The translations under genes and the position numbers were made by a program. A DNA stretch of 42,932 nucleotides, taken from IMG/VR virus record IMGVR_UViG_3300036822_000040, positions 1 through 42,932 of that record; one strand, 5' to 3'. The notes beneath the pieces were generated by a model. It saw nothing but the letters and a program-made list of their open reading frames with translations. It made no database searches and had not been told where the DNA came from. This document shows, in pieces, positions 1 to 6,703 of the stretch. This DNA is from a virus. Positions within the stretch are counted from its first letter, which is position 1. Each line of letters begins with the position of its first letter.

Positions 1-19
1 TATACTGTTGACAAGTCAA
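1..19 (+). promoter_or_regulatory. -10 box and palindromic operator of the junction-spanning promoter
   Basis: TATACT at 1-6 lies exactly 17 bases after the TTGACA at 42910-42915 if the window is circular. TTGACAAGTCAA (arms TTGAC/GTCAA) at 8-19 would cover the transcription start near 13, and a second copy covers the -35 box. This arrangement fits a repressor-controlled promoter; the repressor is not identified. Confidence 0.6.
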
Positions 20-92
20 TATATCTATACTAAGGTCTTCTTAAAGGAAGGTAATTATACAGGTCCCAATTCTGTTTGTCAAGTATTGATTT

Positions 93-129
93 GTCAAGGC
101 TTGACTTGCCTCATCTGTCGTGCTATAAG
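93..129 (+). promoter_or_regulatory. Second promoter with palindrome upstream of the first gene
   Basis: TTGACT (101-106), a 17-base spacer and TATAAG (124-129) form a good sigma70-type promoter. The palindrome GTCAAG-G-CTTGAC (93-105) overlaps the -35 box and a further GTCAAG lies at 79-84. The predicted start of transcription, about 135-136, coincides with the ATG at 136. Confidence 0.6.
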
Positions 130-135
130 GTTGAC

Positions 136-432
136 ATGAAGCACACCGAAGCCTACAATGCGATGCCAGACTGTAAATGGCCTGACTGCCGCCGTAAGGG
201 ACATCCGACAAAGCGGTACTGCGCCAAGCACTGGTTCCGATTGCCAGAAGCCATACGGGAGGGGATCGAGCGCACGGGCGATCTAACGGACGCCCTAGCC
301 TACATGGATGAGGTGTACAGTGTACGGGAAGAACGCGAGGCAGACGCTCTTGGCCGTCCTCAAGGACGCGCCGGAGATGAAGATTGGTCGGTTTCCAAAT
401 TCAAAGGGGAAGGATGGGCCGCCAAGCGATAG
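136..432 (+). CDS. Small zinc-binding phage protein
   Basis: 98 residues, function unknown. Near the N-terminus it has a Cys-x4-Cys and, further on, a Cys-x2-His pair (CKWPDC, then CAKH), a pattern of short zinc-binding phage proteins. The frame stays open back to a TTG at 76, but that stretch is promoter sequence made of TTGTCAAG-like repeats, so the ATG at 136 is chosen. With transcription predicted to start at about 135-136 the mRNA may be leaderless. It overlaps the next gene by 56 bases. It is probably the first product of the rightward early transcript that crosses the window ends. Confidence 0.7.
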   Translation: MKHTEAYNAMPDCKWPDCRRKGHPTKRYCAKHWFRLPEAIREGIERTGDLTDALAYMDEVYSVREEREADALGRPQGRAGDEDWSVSKFKGEGWAAKR

Positions 433-613
433 CCTCCTGCGCCAGCTAGCCGACAGGATCCTGATGGAGCTATGGATGCGCGGCTTCGCCGTGAGCGCCC
501 GCAAGCTCGCGGACAGATCGCCTACCGGCGAGCGGGTGGACCGGGAGGCGCACGACGCTTGGCGTGCAACCAAGAGCAAGGCCAGCAAGAACGTCTGGGA
601 CCCGGCTGGATAG
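377..613 (+). CDS. Hypothetical early protein
   Basis: 78 residues from the ATG at 377 (GGAG immediately before it); an alternative ATG at 308 would give 101 residues but overlap the previous gene by 125 bases. The product is basic and mostly helical in character (LLRQLADRILMELWMRG). No family recognised. It is the last rightward gene before the convergent lysis cassette. Confidence 0.6.
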   Translation: MKIGRFPNSKGKDGPPSDSLLRQLADRILMELWMRGFAVSARKLADRSPTGERVDREAHDAWRATKSKASKNVWDPAG

Positions 614-642
614 GTTTGGGCCATAGCCCCACCGGCGGACCC

Positions 643-678
643 CGAAACGCCAGCCACGGACGATAGGACTGGCGGTTC
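643..678. terminator. Possible weak hairpin between convergent genes
   Basis: CGCCAG and CTGGCG face each other around a loop of about 15 bases in the short gap between the rightward gene ending at 613 and the leftward gene ending at 679. There is no clear U tract, so termination is only suggested by position. Confidence 0.25.
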
Positions 679-840
679 CTACCGGGTTCCGATCCAACTG
701 AGGGCGGCGAGCGCGGCGGTGACGAGGATGGCGATCACTTCGTCGGTCAGGTGGCCGAGCAGCCCGAGGCCCCACTGAGCGTCGGCAAACCCGATCAGCG
801 CCAGAACGACCACGGTGATCTGCTTCACCAGAGCGGTCAC
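679..840 (-). CDS. Small two-helix membrane protein, holin candidate
   Basis: 53 residues from a GTG at 840, with two hydrophobic stretches (around VKQITVVVLALIGFADA and DEVIAILVTAALAALSWIG) and a short loop. The start overlaps the endolysin stop by four bases (GTGA), implying translational coupling. A small membrane protein next to a muramidase endolysin is the usual layout of a phage lysis cassette, so a holin role (timed membrane permeabilisation to release the endolysin) is inferred from position and topology, not from a recognised family. The longer frame upstream is a shadow of the endolysin gene. Confidence 0.6.
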   Translation of the reverse strand: MTALVKQITVVVLALIGFADAQWGLGLLGHLTDEVIAILVTAALAALSWIGTR

Positions 841-1421
841 TTCTTGCACCGGATGTAGGCGTCGCGCATCTTCTCGTCGTATCGGTTCTGCGCGTAGGCC
901 GGCCCGTTGTAGCCCCTCGCAAACGCCTTCCAGTCCTTCGCCCGGAGCGCGCCGTCGAGCTTGTTGCCCTTGATGAAGCCGACAAAGGCGTCGAGATGGG
1001 CGCTCGCGCCGCCGTTCCACATGGCGTCAACGAATTCCTGCGACGTGTCGTAGCCGCAGACCTTGTGGTTGCCGCCCATGATTTGGAACATGCCCCACGA
1101 ACAGGCCTTGTTGGCGGCGTCCGGATTGTGGGCGCGGGCGTCCTCGTAGCGGGCGTGCTGATTGGCCCCGGTAGCCCCATAGAGGGCGCGGTTCCAACTG
1201 CGCGACGACAGCGAGACGCCCTTGCGATCCATGGCGCTCGCGTGCCTGCCGCCCGTCTCGCGGTGGAACACATGCGCTTCGTACAATATCGTCGGCCTGC
1301 CATCGGGCAGGAAGCCGGCTCCGGCGCTCTCGACTTCGGCCACCGCCTTGATCGCGCACACCTCGACGTTGAGCGCCTTCGCCGCGCGCTCGTAGTCGGC
1401 TTCAGTCAGGCCGGCGGTCAT
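837..1421 (-). CDS. Endolysin, N-acetylmuramidase (DUF3380 type)
   Basis: 194 residues. The N-terminal part carries the hallmark stretch of the N-acetylmuramidase family: AVAEVESAGAGF (E29 and E31, candidate catalytic glutamates), then DGRPTILYEAHVFHRETGG. The rest (SWGMFQIMGGNHKVCGY, SAHLDAFVGFIKGN, WKAFARGYNGPAY) matches this lysozyme-like fold. It should cut the glycan of host peptidoglycan at the end of infection. No signal peptide is visible, so release through the neighbouring holin candidate is expected. The DUF3309 membrane gene lies directly upstream and the holin candidate directly downstream. Confidence 0.92.
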   Translation of the reverse strand: MTAGLTEADYERAAKALNVEVCAIKAVAEVESAGAGFLPDGRPTILYEAHVFHRETGGRHASAMDRKGVSLSSRSWNRALYGATGANQHARYEDARAHNPDAANKACSWGMFQIMGGNHKVCGYDTSQEFVDAMWNGGASAHLDAFVGFIKGNKLDGALRAKDWKAFARGYNGPAYAQNRYDEKMRDAYIRCKK

Positions 1422-1424
1422 GGC

Positions 1425-1610
1425 TCACCATGGGTAGCGCCCGCCATTGATGAGGAGCCAGATCAGGAGGACGATCAGGATCACCCCAAGCAGCCCCATC
1501 CCCGGATAGCCAACCCCGTAGCCGACAGGCCAGCGGCCAACCCCGAAGCCCGGCCCGATGCCGCCGATCAGGATCAGGATCAGGATGATCAGGAGGATGG
1601 TGTAGAGCAT
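1425..1610 (-). CDS. DUF3309-like small membrane protein
   Basis: 61 residues, with two isoleucine/leucine-rich membrane segments (LLIILILILIGGI; LLGVILIVLLIWLLI) flanking a Gly/Tyr/Trp-rich loop. This resembles DUF3309, small membrane proteins common in alphaproteobacteria and their phages; their function is not known. It ends 3 bases before the endolysin start and so belongs to the lysis cassette, where it could help membrane disruption (inference). Confidence 0.75.
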   Translation of the reverse strand: MLYTILLIILILILIGGIGPGFGVGRWPVGYGVGYPGMGLLGVILIVLLIWLLINGGRYPW

Positions 1611-1613
1611 GGC

Positions 1614-1817
1614 TCAGTGTTCCGTCTTCTCCCGCCCGTCCGAGTTGCCGCGAGCCGCCCCGGCTTGGTTCGCCGCATCGCTCGCCAAGCCGCCTGCCTG
1701 CGCCCTCAGTTGCTCCCCGATTTTCATGATCAGCGGGTTGGCGACGTTCCACGGGGCCTGCGCCAAGACCGCCAGAAGCTGGTTCCACTCCTGCGTGTCT
1801 AGCCTGACTTCGCTCAC
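1614..1817 (-). CDS. Hypothetical helical protein of lysis region
   Basis: 67 residues, rich in Ala, Gln and Asn, with no membrane segment or signal peptide. No family recognised. It sits tightly between the glycine-rich tail protein (stop at 1818) and the DUF3309 gene (start at 1610), so it is co-transcribed with the lysis genes. Confidence 0.65.
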   Translation of the reverse strand: MSEVRLDTQEWNQLLAVLAQAPWNVANPLIMKIGEQLRAQAGGLASDAANQAGAARGNSDGREKTEH

Positions 1818-2633
1818 CTACCAACACTCCTGTCCGGGGTTCCACCAGCCGCTCACGCGAGCGCCGCCGGGAGGACATGGAGCGCCGCTAGCTGTGCTCC
1901 AGCAATATTCGGTGACGATGCAGAGGCCCGAGCCGCCGTCGCTGCCTGACCAGACGGGCGTCGTCGTCGCCAGATCGTTCTGCACCGAGCCCATGCCGCC
2001 CGCCCCGGTGTTGGGCAGGCCGGGGACGTTGGCGATTGCCGAGCCGGGAGAGATGTTCTGGGTCTGGGTGCCGCCCCTGATCTGGCCGCCCATGCCGCCC
2101 GGAAGGGCTTGCGGCGAGGTCCCGGCGTTGAACTCCAGAATTCCGGCAAATCCGCACGCGCCGGGGAAGGTGACATCGCCAATCCCCACCGGCGCTCCCT
2201 TCCCGCCGTCTCCCCATCCCGGCGGGAGGCCGGAGGTTCCCGGCGTGCCAGCGTTGTTGTTGTCCCCCGCCCCTCCGCCGTTGGCGACGCACAGCGCGCC
2301 AAAAGTTGTCGGCTGCCCCGGCGTGTCGACGCCGCTGATTGCGCCCGTGCCGCCAGCGCCCACCGTCACCACGACGCCGCCGAGGACGAGCGCGACAGGC
2401 AAGGTCTTGCGCGAGTAGCCCCCAGAGCCGCCGCCGCCTCCAGCCAGCGCCATGCCCGCTTGAGGCGGAGGCCCGACGCTGCCGCCGGAGCCGCCGCCGC
2501 CGATGCACTCGACCACCGCCGTCACCAGACCGGGCGACGGCGTGTAGGTGCCGGAAGCGGTGAACACTTGGACGACGGTTTGCGGCCCGCTCAACGGGTT
2601 GCAACTGGGCGGCGGTGGACAGAACGCGTTCAT
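1818..2633 (-). CDS. Glycine-rich tail appendage protein
   Basis: 271 residues. Residues about 20-110 contain the typical start of phage glycine-rich tail domains (VFTASGTYTPSPG... then VECIGGGGSGGS), followed by long Gly/Pro/Asn-rich segments and ending with a Cys- and Trp-containing tail (WWNPGQECW). Such proteins form polyglycine-helix tips or decorations on fibres and can contact receptors. The start is supported by GAGGA a few bases upstream. It lies directly downstream of the fibre gene in the same leftward operon. Confidence 0.75.
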   Translation of the reverse strand: MNAFCPPPPSCNPLSGPQTVVQVFTASGTYTPSPGLVTAVVECIGGGGSGGSVGPPPQAGMALAGGGGGSGGYSRKTLPVALVLGGVVVTVGAGGTGAISGVDTPGQPTTFGALCVANGGGAGDNNNAGTPGTSGLPPGWGDGGKGAPVGIGDVTFPGACGFAGILEFNAGTSPQALPGGMGGQIRGGTQTQNISPGSAIANVPGLPNTGAGGMGSVQNDLATTTPVWSGSDGGSGLCIVTEYCWSTASGAPCPPGGARVSGWWNPGQECW

Positions 2634-2658
2634 GTCATCCTCGCTTTCAAGAGCCGGA

Positions 2659-5121
2659 TCATCGCACCCTTCTCGCGTTTAACCGTCCCGACACCGAGAC
2701 GGTGCCCGATGAAAAAAACGAATAGGCGTTGAAGTAAACCAGCGTCGAACCCGAACTGGACACCCTCGTTGTCGGAATGGCGAAAGTCGATCCGCCGAGG
2801 CCGCCGGGTGAGAAGATCAACGGCAGATCATAGCCCGCGAGGGTGGTGGCGGAGTTGCAAGGGCCGCCTTGAAGTTGCTGCGTGGCGGAAGAATCGCTGA
2901 CGCTGAAATTGATTACGCCGGAAAGGTCCCAATCGCCGGGCGGGATCGTGAAGCTGCCGATGTTCCAGATCGTCTGGCTGGCGATGCCGGTCGCGGGAAA
3001 GCTGGCTGTCACGAGTTCCCCGACGCTGCCCGCCGCCGCCGCCGAGCCGTCCGTCACTCCCCCGATCCCGCCGCCGGAAGCGTTCCAGTTGCCGGAGGGA
3101 CCGACGAACCACGTCGATTGCCGCGCTGCGCCGGACGCATCGAAATAGTGGCCGACAATCGGCTGCGAATTGATGCTGTTTCCGGTGAGGGCTTGCGCCC
3201 CTAGATCGAGGCCATTCACAGCCGCCCCGGCGGCGGACCAGAACGCCGAGGTCCATTTCGACGACCCGAGCTGGTTGACGACGAAGCCCTGCGCCTGCGA
3301 CGGCTGGGCTGAACCGGAACCGCCAGTCACGACCACGCCCAGAACCGGCGTCGCGGCATTGTTGACGTTAAAGTCAACCTCGTAGCCGATCAGAAAATTG
3401 CCGGTCAGCGCGTTGGGGCCAATGGCGACATTGGGCGGACCATCCTGACAGATGGTGTTGAGGCCCCAAACGCGGGCGTTGTTGGCCTCCGCTGTGATCA
3501 CCGAGTAGAAGCCGCAGGCGTTGTTGAAGGCTCCGCTTCCCGTCGAAGCCAAGAAGTTGCGCACGTAAGCCGCAACGCCGGAGACGTTGGCGACCGTCGA
3601 GCCCGCCACCGCAACCGCTTGGGCGCGCACCGCGTCATAGTTGGACGTGCCCGGAAAGGTGAAGGCGTTTTGCGTCGTGACTCTGAACGGCGACCCGTCT
3701 GCGGTGATCGCAGCGGTTTGATTGACAAGCACGTTCAGGTTGCCCGCGACAGTCCCTCCCGTCAGAGGCAAGTAGCCGCCTACCCCGGCGGATATGGCGT
3801 TCTGAACGAAGGCAGTCGTGGCGAGCTGAGTGCTTGACAGGGTCGCTGGCGTCGCGGTCGGCGCGGTTGGGACGCCCGTCAACGCTGGCGAATTGGCGGC
3901 CACACCGCCCGCCGCCGACACGTCATTGGCGGTGAGCGCGATCGCGCCGGTCCTGCCGTTGAAGCTCGACACTCCGGCGTTGCTGGCGAGCGCGCCGCCC
4001 GCCCCGGTGATGTCGGCGGTCTGCATCACCACCGCGCCCGAGCGACCGTTGAAGGTCGTGACCCCGGCGTCGACGGCGGCAACGGTGTTGGCGACGAACG
4101 CCGTCGTGGCCAAGAGCTGGCTGGAGTTGCCGGTGGCAGGGGTCGGGGCGGATGGCGACCCGGTGAACGTCGGGCTGACGGCCGGCGCCCCGCCAACGGC
4201 GGTAACGTCCGCCAACTCCAGCGTGACGGCGCCCGTGCGCCCGTTGAAGCTCGCCACCCCGGTGGTCGAGGCTGTGACCGCAGCCATGACGAACGCTGTG
4301 GTCGCGAGCTGCCCGGTCGAGGTGCCGATCGGCGCAGTCGGAGCCGTTGGCAGGCCGCTCAACGATGCTGAGTCCAAGGGCGCGAAGCCAGCATTGACCC
4401 AGCCAACCACGAACGCGGTGGTGGCGAGCGCGGTCGAATTGTCGGTCGGCGGCGTCGGCCCAATCGGTTGCGTCGGGGCTGTCGGCGTTCCGGTGAAGGC
4501 AGGGCTAGCGAGCGGAGCGAGGCCGCTCAAGCCAAGATTGCCGCTGGTGACAATCGGATAGCCGCCGATCGTCCCGGTCCCGTTGGAAACGGCGAAATTG
4601 CCGTCGACGACCAACCCCGTGCCGATGGTGGCGATGTTGCTGACGGTGAGGTTGGTGGCGGTCAGGTTGCCGAAGAAGGTCGCGCCGCCGACACTCAGAT
4701 TGGCTTGGACGACGGCGTTGGCCATGTTGGCCGTGCCGCCCACTTGCATGTCGCCGGAGACGCTCAAGCCGGCAACCGCCGCCTGCACGAACGTCGCGAC
4801 GGTCGAGGTCAGCGTGTCAATCGATCCCCACGACGCGGTGAGGTTGCCGATGCTCGCGGCGGTCGCGTTGAGCAATCCGAACGCGCCGTTGCTGAATTGC
4901 AGCGAGCCGCCCTGAATGGAGCCTGCGCTGACTTGTCCTCCCACCGCAAGGTTGCCGCCGTTGGCGAGGGCGGTGCCTACGAAGTCAACCGGATCGATTG
5001 ACATGTAGGGGCCGCCGAGGCCGCCGCGCTGGATCAGGATGGCGTCCGAGGGAATAGAGGTCGTGGCGGGCGGGAAGCCTTCGATCTGCCGCAAGTCGAG
5101 GATCAGATCATCGGACGGCAT
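2659..5121 (-). CDS. Tail fibre protein with two repeat types
   Basis: 820 residues. The N-terminal part (MPSDDLILDLRQIEGF...ISIDPVDF-like) probably attaches to the virion. A Gly/Ala/Ser-rich region (about 50-190) follows, then four repeats ending in LATTAFV (such as TPTAPT...LATTAFV) and three FNGRTGAV-type repeats between about residues 200 and 440. Both repeat types are familiar from phage tail fibres that build triple beta-helical shafts. The C-terminal 350 residues (from about NVLVNQTAAI) likely form the host-binding head. No catalytic or intramolecular-chaperone motif was recognised. Confidence 0.88.
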   Translation of the reverse strand: MPSDDLILDLRQIEGFPPATTSIPSDAILIQRGGLGGPYMSIDPVDFVGTALANGGNLAVGGQVSAGSIQGGSLQFSNGAFGLLNATAASIGNLTASWGSIDTLTSTVATFVQAAVAGLSVSGDMQVGGTANMANAVVQANLSVGGATFFGNLTATNLTVSNIATIGTGLVVDGNFAVSNGTGTIGGYPIVTSGNLGLSGLAPLASPAFTGTPTAPTQPIGPTPPTDNSTALATTAFVVGWVNAGFAPLDSASLSGLPTAPTAPIGTSTGQLATTAFVMAAVTASTTGVASFNGRTGAVTLELADVTAVGGAPAVSPTFTGSPSAPTPATGNSSQLLATTAFVANTVAAVDAGVTTFNGRSGAVVMQTADITGAGGALASNAGVSSFNGRTGAIALTANDVSAAGGVAANSPALTGVPTAPTATPATLSSTQLATTAFVQNAISAGVGGYLPLTGGTVAGNLNVLVNQTAAITADGSPFRVTTQNAFTFPGTSNYDAVRAQAVAVAGSTVANVSGVAAYVRNFLASTGSGAFNNACGFYSVITAEANNARVWGLNTICQDGPPNVAIGPNALTGNFLIGYEVDFNVNNAATPVLGVVVTGGSGSAQPSQAQGFVVNQLGSSKWTSAFWSAAGAAVNGLDLGAQALTGNSINSQPIVGHYFDASGAARQSTWFVGPSGNWNASGGGIGGVTDGSAAAAGSVGELVTASFPATGIASQTIWNIGSFTIPPGDWDLSGVINFSVSDSSATQQLQGGPCNSATTLAGYDLPLIFSPGGLGGSTFAIPTTRVSSSGSTLVYFNAYSFFSSGTVSVSGRLNARRVR

Positions 5122-5125
5122 GGCG

Positions 5126-5443
5126 TCAACTCGTTTCTGCGACGAGGCAGAGGGTGGTGCGCGGCCAGATGTTGCCTTGGGTGTCGGTCGCGGTCCAGCG
5201 CAACTGGTAGTCGGTCCCCGGAACGCCTCCGGTCAGGAGAGCATAGATCGCGCGGCCCCGAACCTCAACCGTCCCCACCGTCCAGTCGGCGTCAGCGGGG
5301 ACTGGCGTCGCCAGATTGGTGAAGATGGCGAGCGAGCCCGAGGCGATCCCCACGCCGAACGGGATGACGAACGAGTAGTCGAGGCCGAAGTTGCAGGCTT
5401 CGGATGGCGGATGCTCCGGGATGTAGCGCTTGCTAAGGGGCAC
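5126..5443 (-). CDS. Phage fibre-tail adaptor-like protein
   Basis: 105 residues from a GTG at 5443, which follows GGAGG with 5-base spacing. The N-terminal YIPEHPPSEACNFGLDYS and the C-terminal LLTGGVPGTDYQLRWTATD resemble small beta-sandwich phage proteins annotated as fibre-tail adaptors. It is encoded directly upstream of the tail fibre, consistent with linking the fibre to the short tail. It overlaps the upstream gene by 11 bases. Confidence 0.65.
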   Translation of the reverse strand: MPLSKRYIPEHPPSEACNFGLDYSFVIPFGVGIASGSLAIFTNLATPVPADADWTVGTVEVRGRAIYALLTGGVPGTDYQLRWTATDTQGNIWPRTTLCLVAETS

Positions 5444-5792
5444 CGCCGCCTCCGAGCGAGCGCGTGTCCTCTGTCGGCAGGGCGGTGAGCATCCGTGAGA
5501 CGACGATCCAGTCCCGCCCGAGGATGACGCCGGCTGACGAGGCTACGACTGCGGTCGCCGGGGCCGCCACCATGCCAGCGGAGTTCAGGGCGACGGGGCC
5601 GGCGTTGAAGGGGAGCGCCCACAGCAACCGCTCGCGGCCCAGCGGTCGAGCTCTTCCTACAATAGATTTCTGTACGTCAGCGACGGGCCGTCCGTCATTG
5701 TCAACTAAAGCGCTTGACCTAGCATTAGCGGGTGCGATGGCTGTCATGTCTACAGCTTGTGCTTGCACGGAATGATTTTTGGAGCCTAACAT
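5433..5792 (-). CDS. Hypothetical protein of the fibre operon
   Basis: 119 residues from the first ATG; an internal ATG at 5747 would give 104. Neither start has a convincing ribosome site, and the first abuts a GC-rich hairpin at 5796-5822. The Ala/Val-rich middle (AATAVVASSAGVIL) looks like beta-rich virion protein sequence. No family recognised. As first gene of the leftward fibre-lysis operon it may be a virion-attachment component. Confidence 0.6.
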   Translation of the reverse strand: MLGSKNHSVQAQAVDMTAIAPANARSSALVDNDGRPVADVQKSIVGRARPLGRERLLWALPFNAGPVALNSAGMVAAPATAVVASSAGVILGRDWIVVSRMLTALPTEDTRSLGGGGAP

Positions 5793-5795
5793 GAC

Positions 5796-5822
5796 GGCGG
5801 GCCGGCTGCGAACCGGCCCGCC
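5796..5822. terminator. Strong GC-rich hairpin between divergent genes
   Basis: GGCGGGCCGG and CCGGCCCGCC form a perfect 10-bp stem around CTGCGAA. No U tract follows on either strand. It lies between the divergent genes starting at 5792 and 5846, so it may act as a boundary or operator rather than a classic terminator. Confidence 0.5.
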
Positions 5823-5828
5823 AAAATC

Positions 5829-5844
5829 CCAAACGGCGGTTTGG
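5829..5844 (+). promoter_or_regulatory. Hairpin immediately before a start codon
   Basis: CCAAAC-GGCG-GTTTGG (6-bp stem, 4-base loop) ends two bases before the ATG at 5846 and occupies the place of a ribosome site. It could mask translation initiation of the downstream gene. Confidence 0.4.
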
Positions 5845-5845
5845 A

Positions 5846-6274
5846 ATGAAGCGAAGTCGGAAAAGATTTCCCGTACGTATCCAGCCCGAGTGGAGCCTCG
5901 CGCCGGATGTTCGCTCTGAAGCGAATATACTCACACTTCCCCGACAAATCAATGACAACGAGCAACGCTGCGCGTCGTGCGGTTGCGTTGACGCGCCTTT
6001 CGGCGTGGGCTTTCCTGACCGGCTCGAATGGTTCTGCCGGCTGCACATAGGAGGAACGATCTTGGAAGACATCGACAAACAGAAAATGAAAGAGGTGATG
6101 CGGCGTTGCGTCAAGGGGGCGCAGAACTGGCTCTACCTGTACGAGGCCGCCGGGCGCGGGCAGGCCGCCGAGTGCCGCCGCTTATGGGAGCAAATCCGAA
6201 TTCTGAGCGTCGAGACTTCGGACTTCCTCAAGGCGTTGAGCCCGGAGAAGGTGGAGGAGAAGGCCGGTGAGTGA
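5846..6274 (+). CDS. Zinc-binding hypothetical protein
   Basis: 142 residues. CASCGC near residue 42 and CRLH near residue 64 suggest one zinc site (Cys-x2-Cys...Cys-x2-His); the C-terminal half is helical and rich in charged residues. The start is uncertain because a hairpin takes the place of a ribosome site. Stop and next start overlap by eight bases. It begins a run of three small Cys-rich genes before the helicase. Confidence 0.65.
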   Translation: MKRSRKRFPVRIQPEWSLAPDVRSEANILTLPRQINDNEQRCASCGCVDAPFGVGFPDRLEWFCRLHIGGTILEDIDKQKMKEVMRRCVKGAQNWLYLYEAAGRGQAAECRRLWEQIRILSVETSDFLKALSPEKVEEKAGE

Positions 6275-6632
6275 GTGCGCGAAGTGCGGGCAAGCCGTGA
6301 TCGGCGTCGTGCGATGGTGGAACGACATGCTCGTCCACTGTGACCCGGAGCCGGGCGAGGACGCCATCGAGAGCTTCGTGGAGGTGGAGCCGGGGGTGTT
6401 CGCCTCCGTCTTCAGACACGTCTGCCGCCCGCCGGAAGAGAAGCCGAAGTTTAAGCCAATCAATTGGATTTACGGCAAGGGAGTGAAGCGATGCCCAACG
6501 ACAAATTCCACGAATGGAAAGACTACTACAAATGGGGCGAAGACGATTTCCTCACCGCCACCGACAACCCCTGCGCCGTCTGCGGAAAGCGGGAGACAAT
6601 TGGAGTTGGATATTCCGCCCCGGAAAGCGTGA
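6267..6632 (+). CDS. Small Cys-rich protein with out-of-frame C-terminal overlap
   Basis: 121 residues from a GTG at 6267. The first 75 residues look native (CAKCGQ at the N-terminus, HVCRPPEE later). From about residue 76 the frame runs over the start of the next gene, which has the clearer coding pattern, and the translated tail (TTNSTNGKTTTNG...) looks like a frame shadow. Either the gene lost its stop codon or the two genes overlap by 142 bases. Function unknown. Confidence 0.55.
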   Translation: MSECAKCGQAVIGVVRWWNDMLVHCDPEPGEDAIESFVEVEPGVFASVFRHVCRPPEEKPKFKPINWIYGKGVKRCPTTNSTNGKTTTNGAKTISSPPPTTPAPSAESGRQLELDIPPRKA

Positions 6633-6703
6633 CCTTCTTCTGCGCCGAACATTTGCCGGAGGAATTTTGGTCAGCGGAGCGTAAAAATGCCAACCCAACG
6701 TGA
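6491..6703 (+). CDS. Small zinc-binding hypothetical protein
   Basis: 70 residues from the ATG at 6491, which follows AGGGAG at good spacing. CAVCGK and CAEH give a Cys-x2-Cys...Cys-x2-His zinc-knuckle pattern like that in the two preceding genes. The region before is acidic and aromatic. It overlaps the helicase start by 17 bases, implying coupled translation. Confidence 0.7.
   Translation: MPNDKFHEWKDYYKWGEDDFLTATDNPCAVCGKRETIGVGYSAPESVTFFCAEHLPEEFWSAERKNANPT

Noticed and set aside
470-1303. 277-residue leftward ORF
   Set aside because: Arg/Pro/Thr-rich shadow of the endolysin gene in another frame.
996-1802. 268-residue rightward ORF
   Set aside because: Antisense shadow of the endolysin, DUF3309 and neighbouring genes; no start signal.
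1609-2418. 269-residue rightward ORF
   Set aside because: Antisense to the glycine-rich tail gene; composition is that of GC-rich antisense frames.
3830-5001. Rightward ORFs of 243 and 177 residues
   Set aside because: Antisense to the tail fibre repeats.
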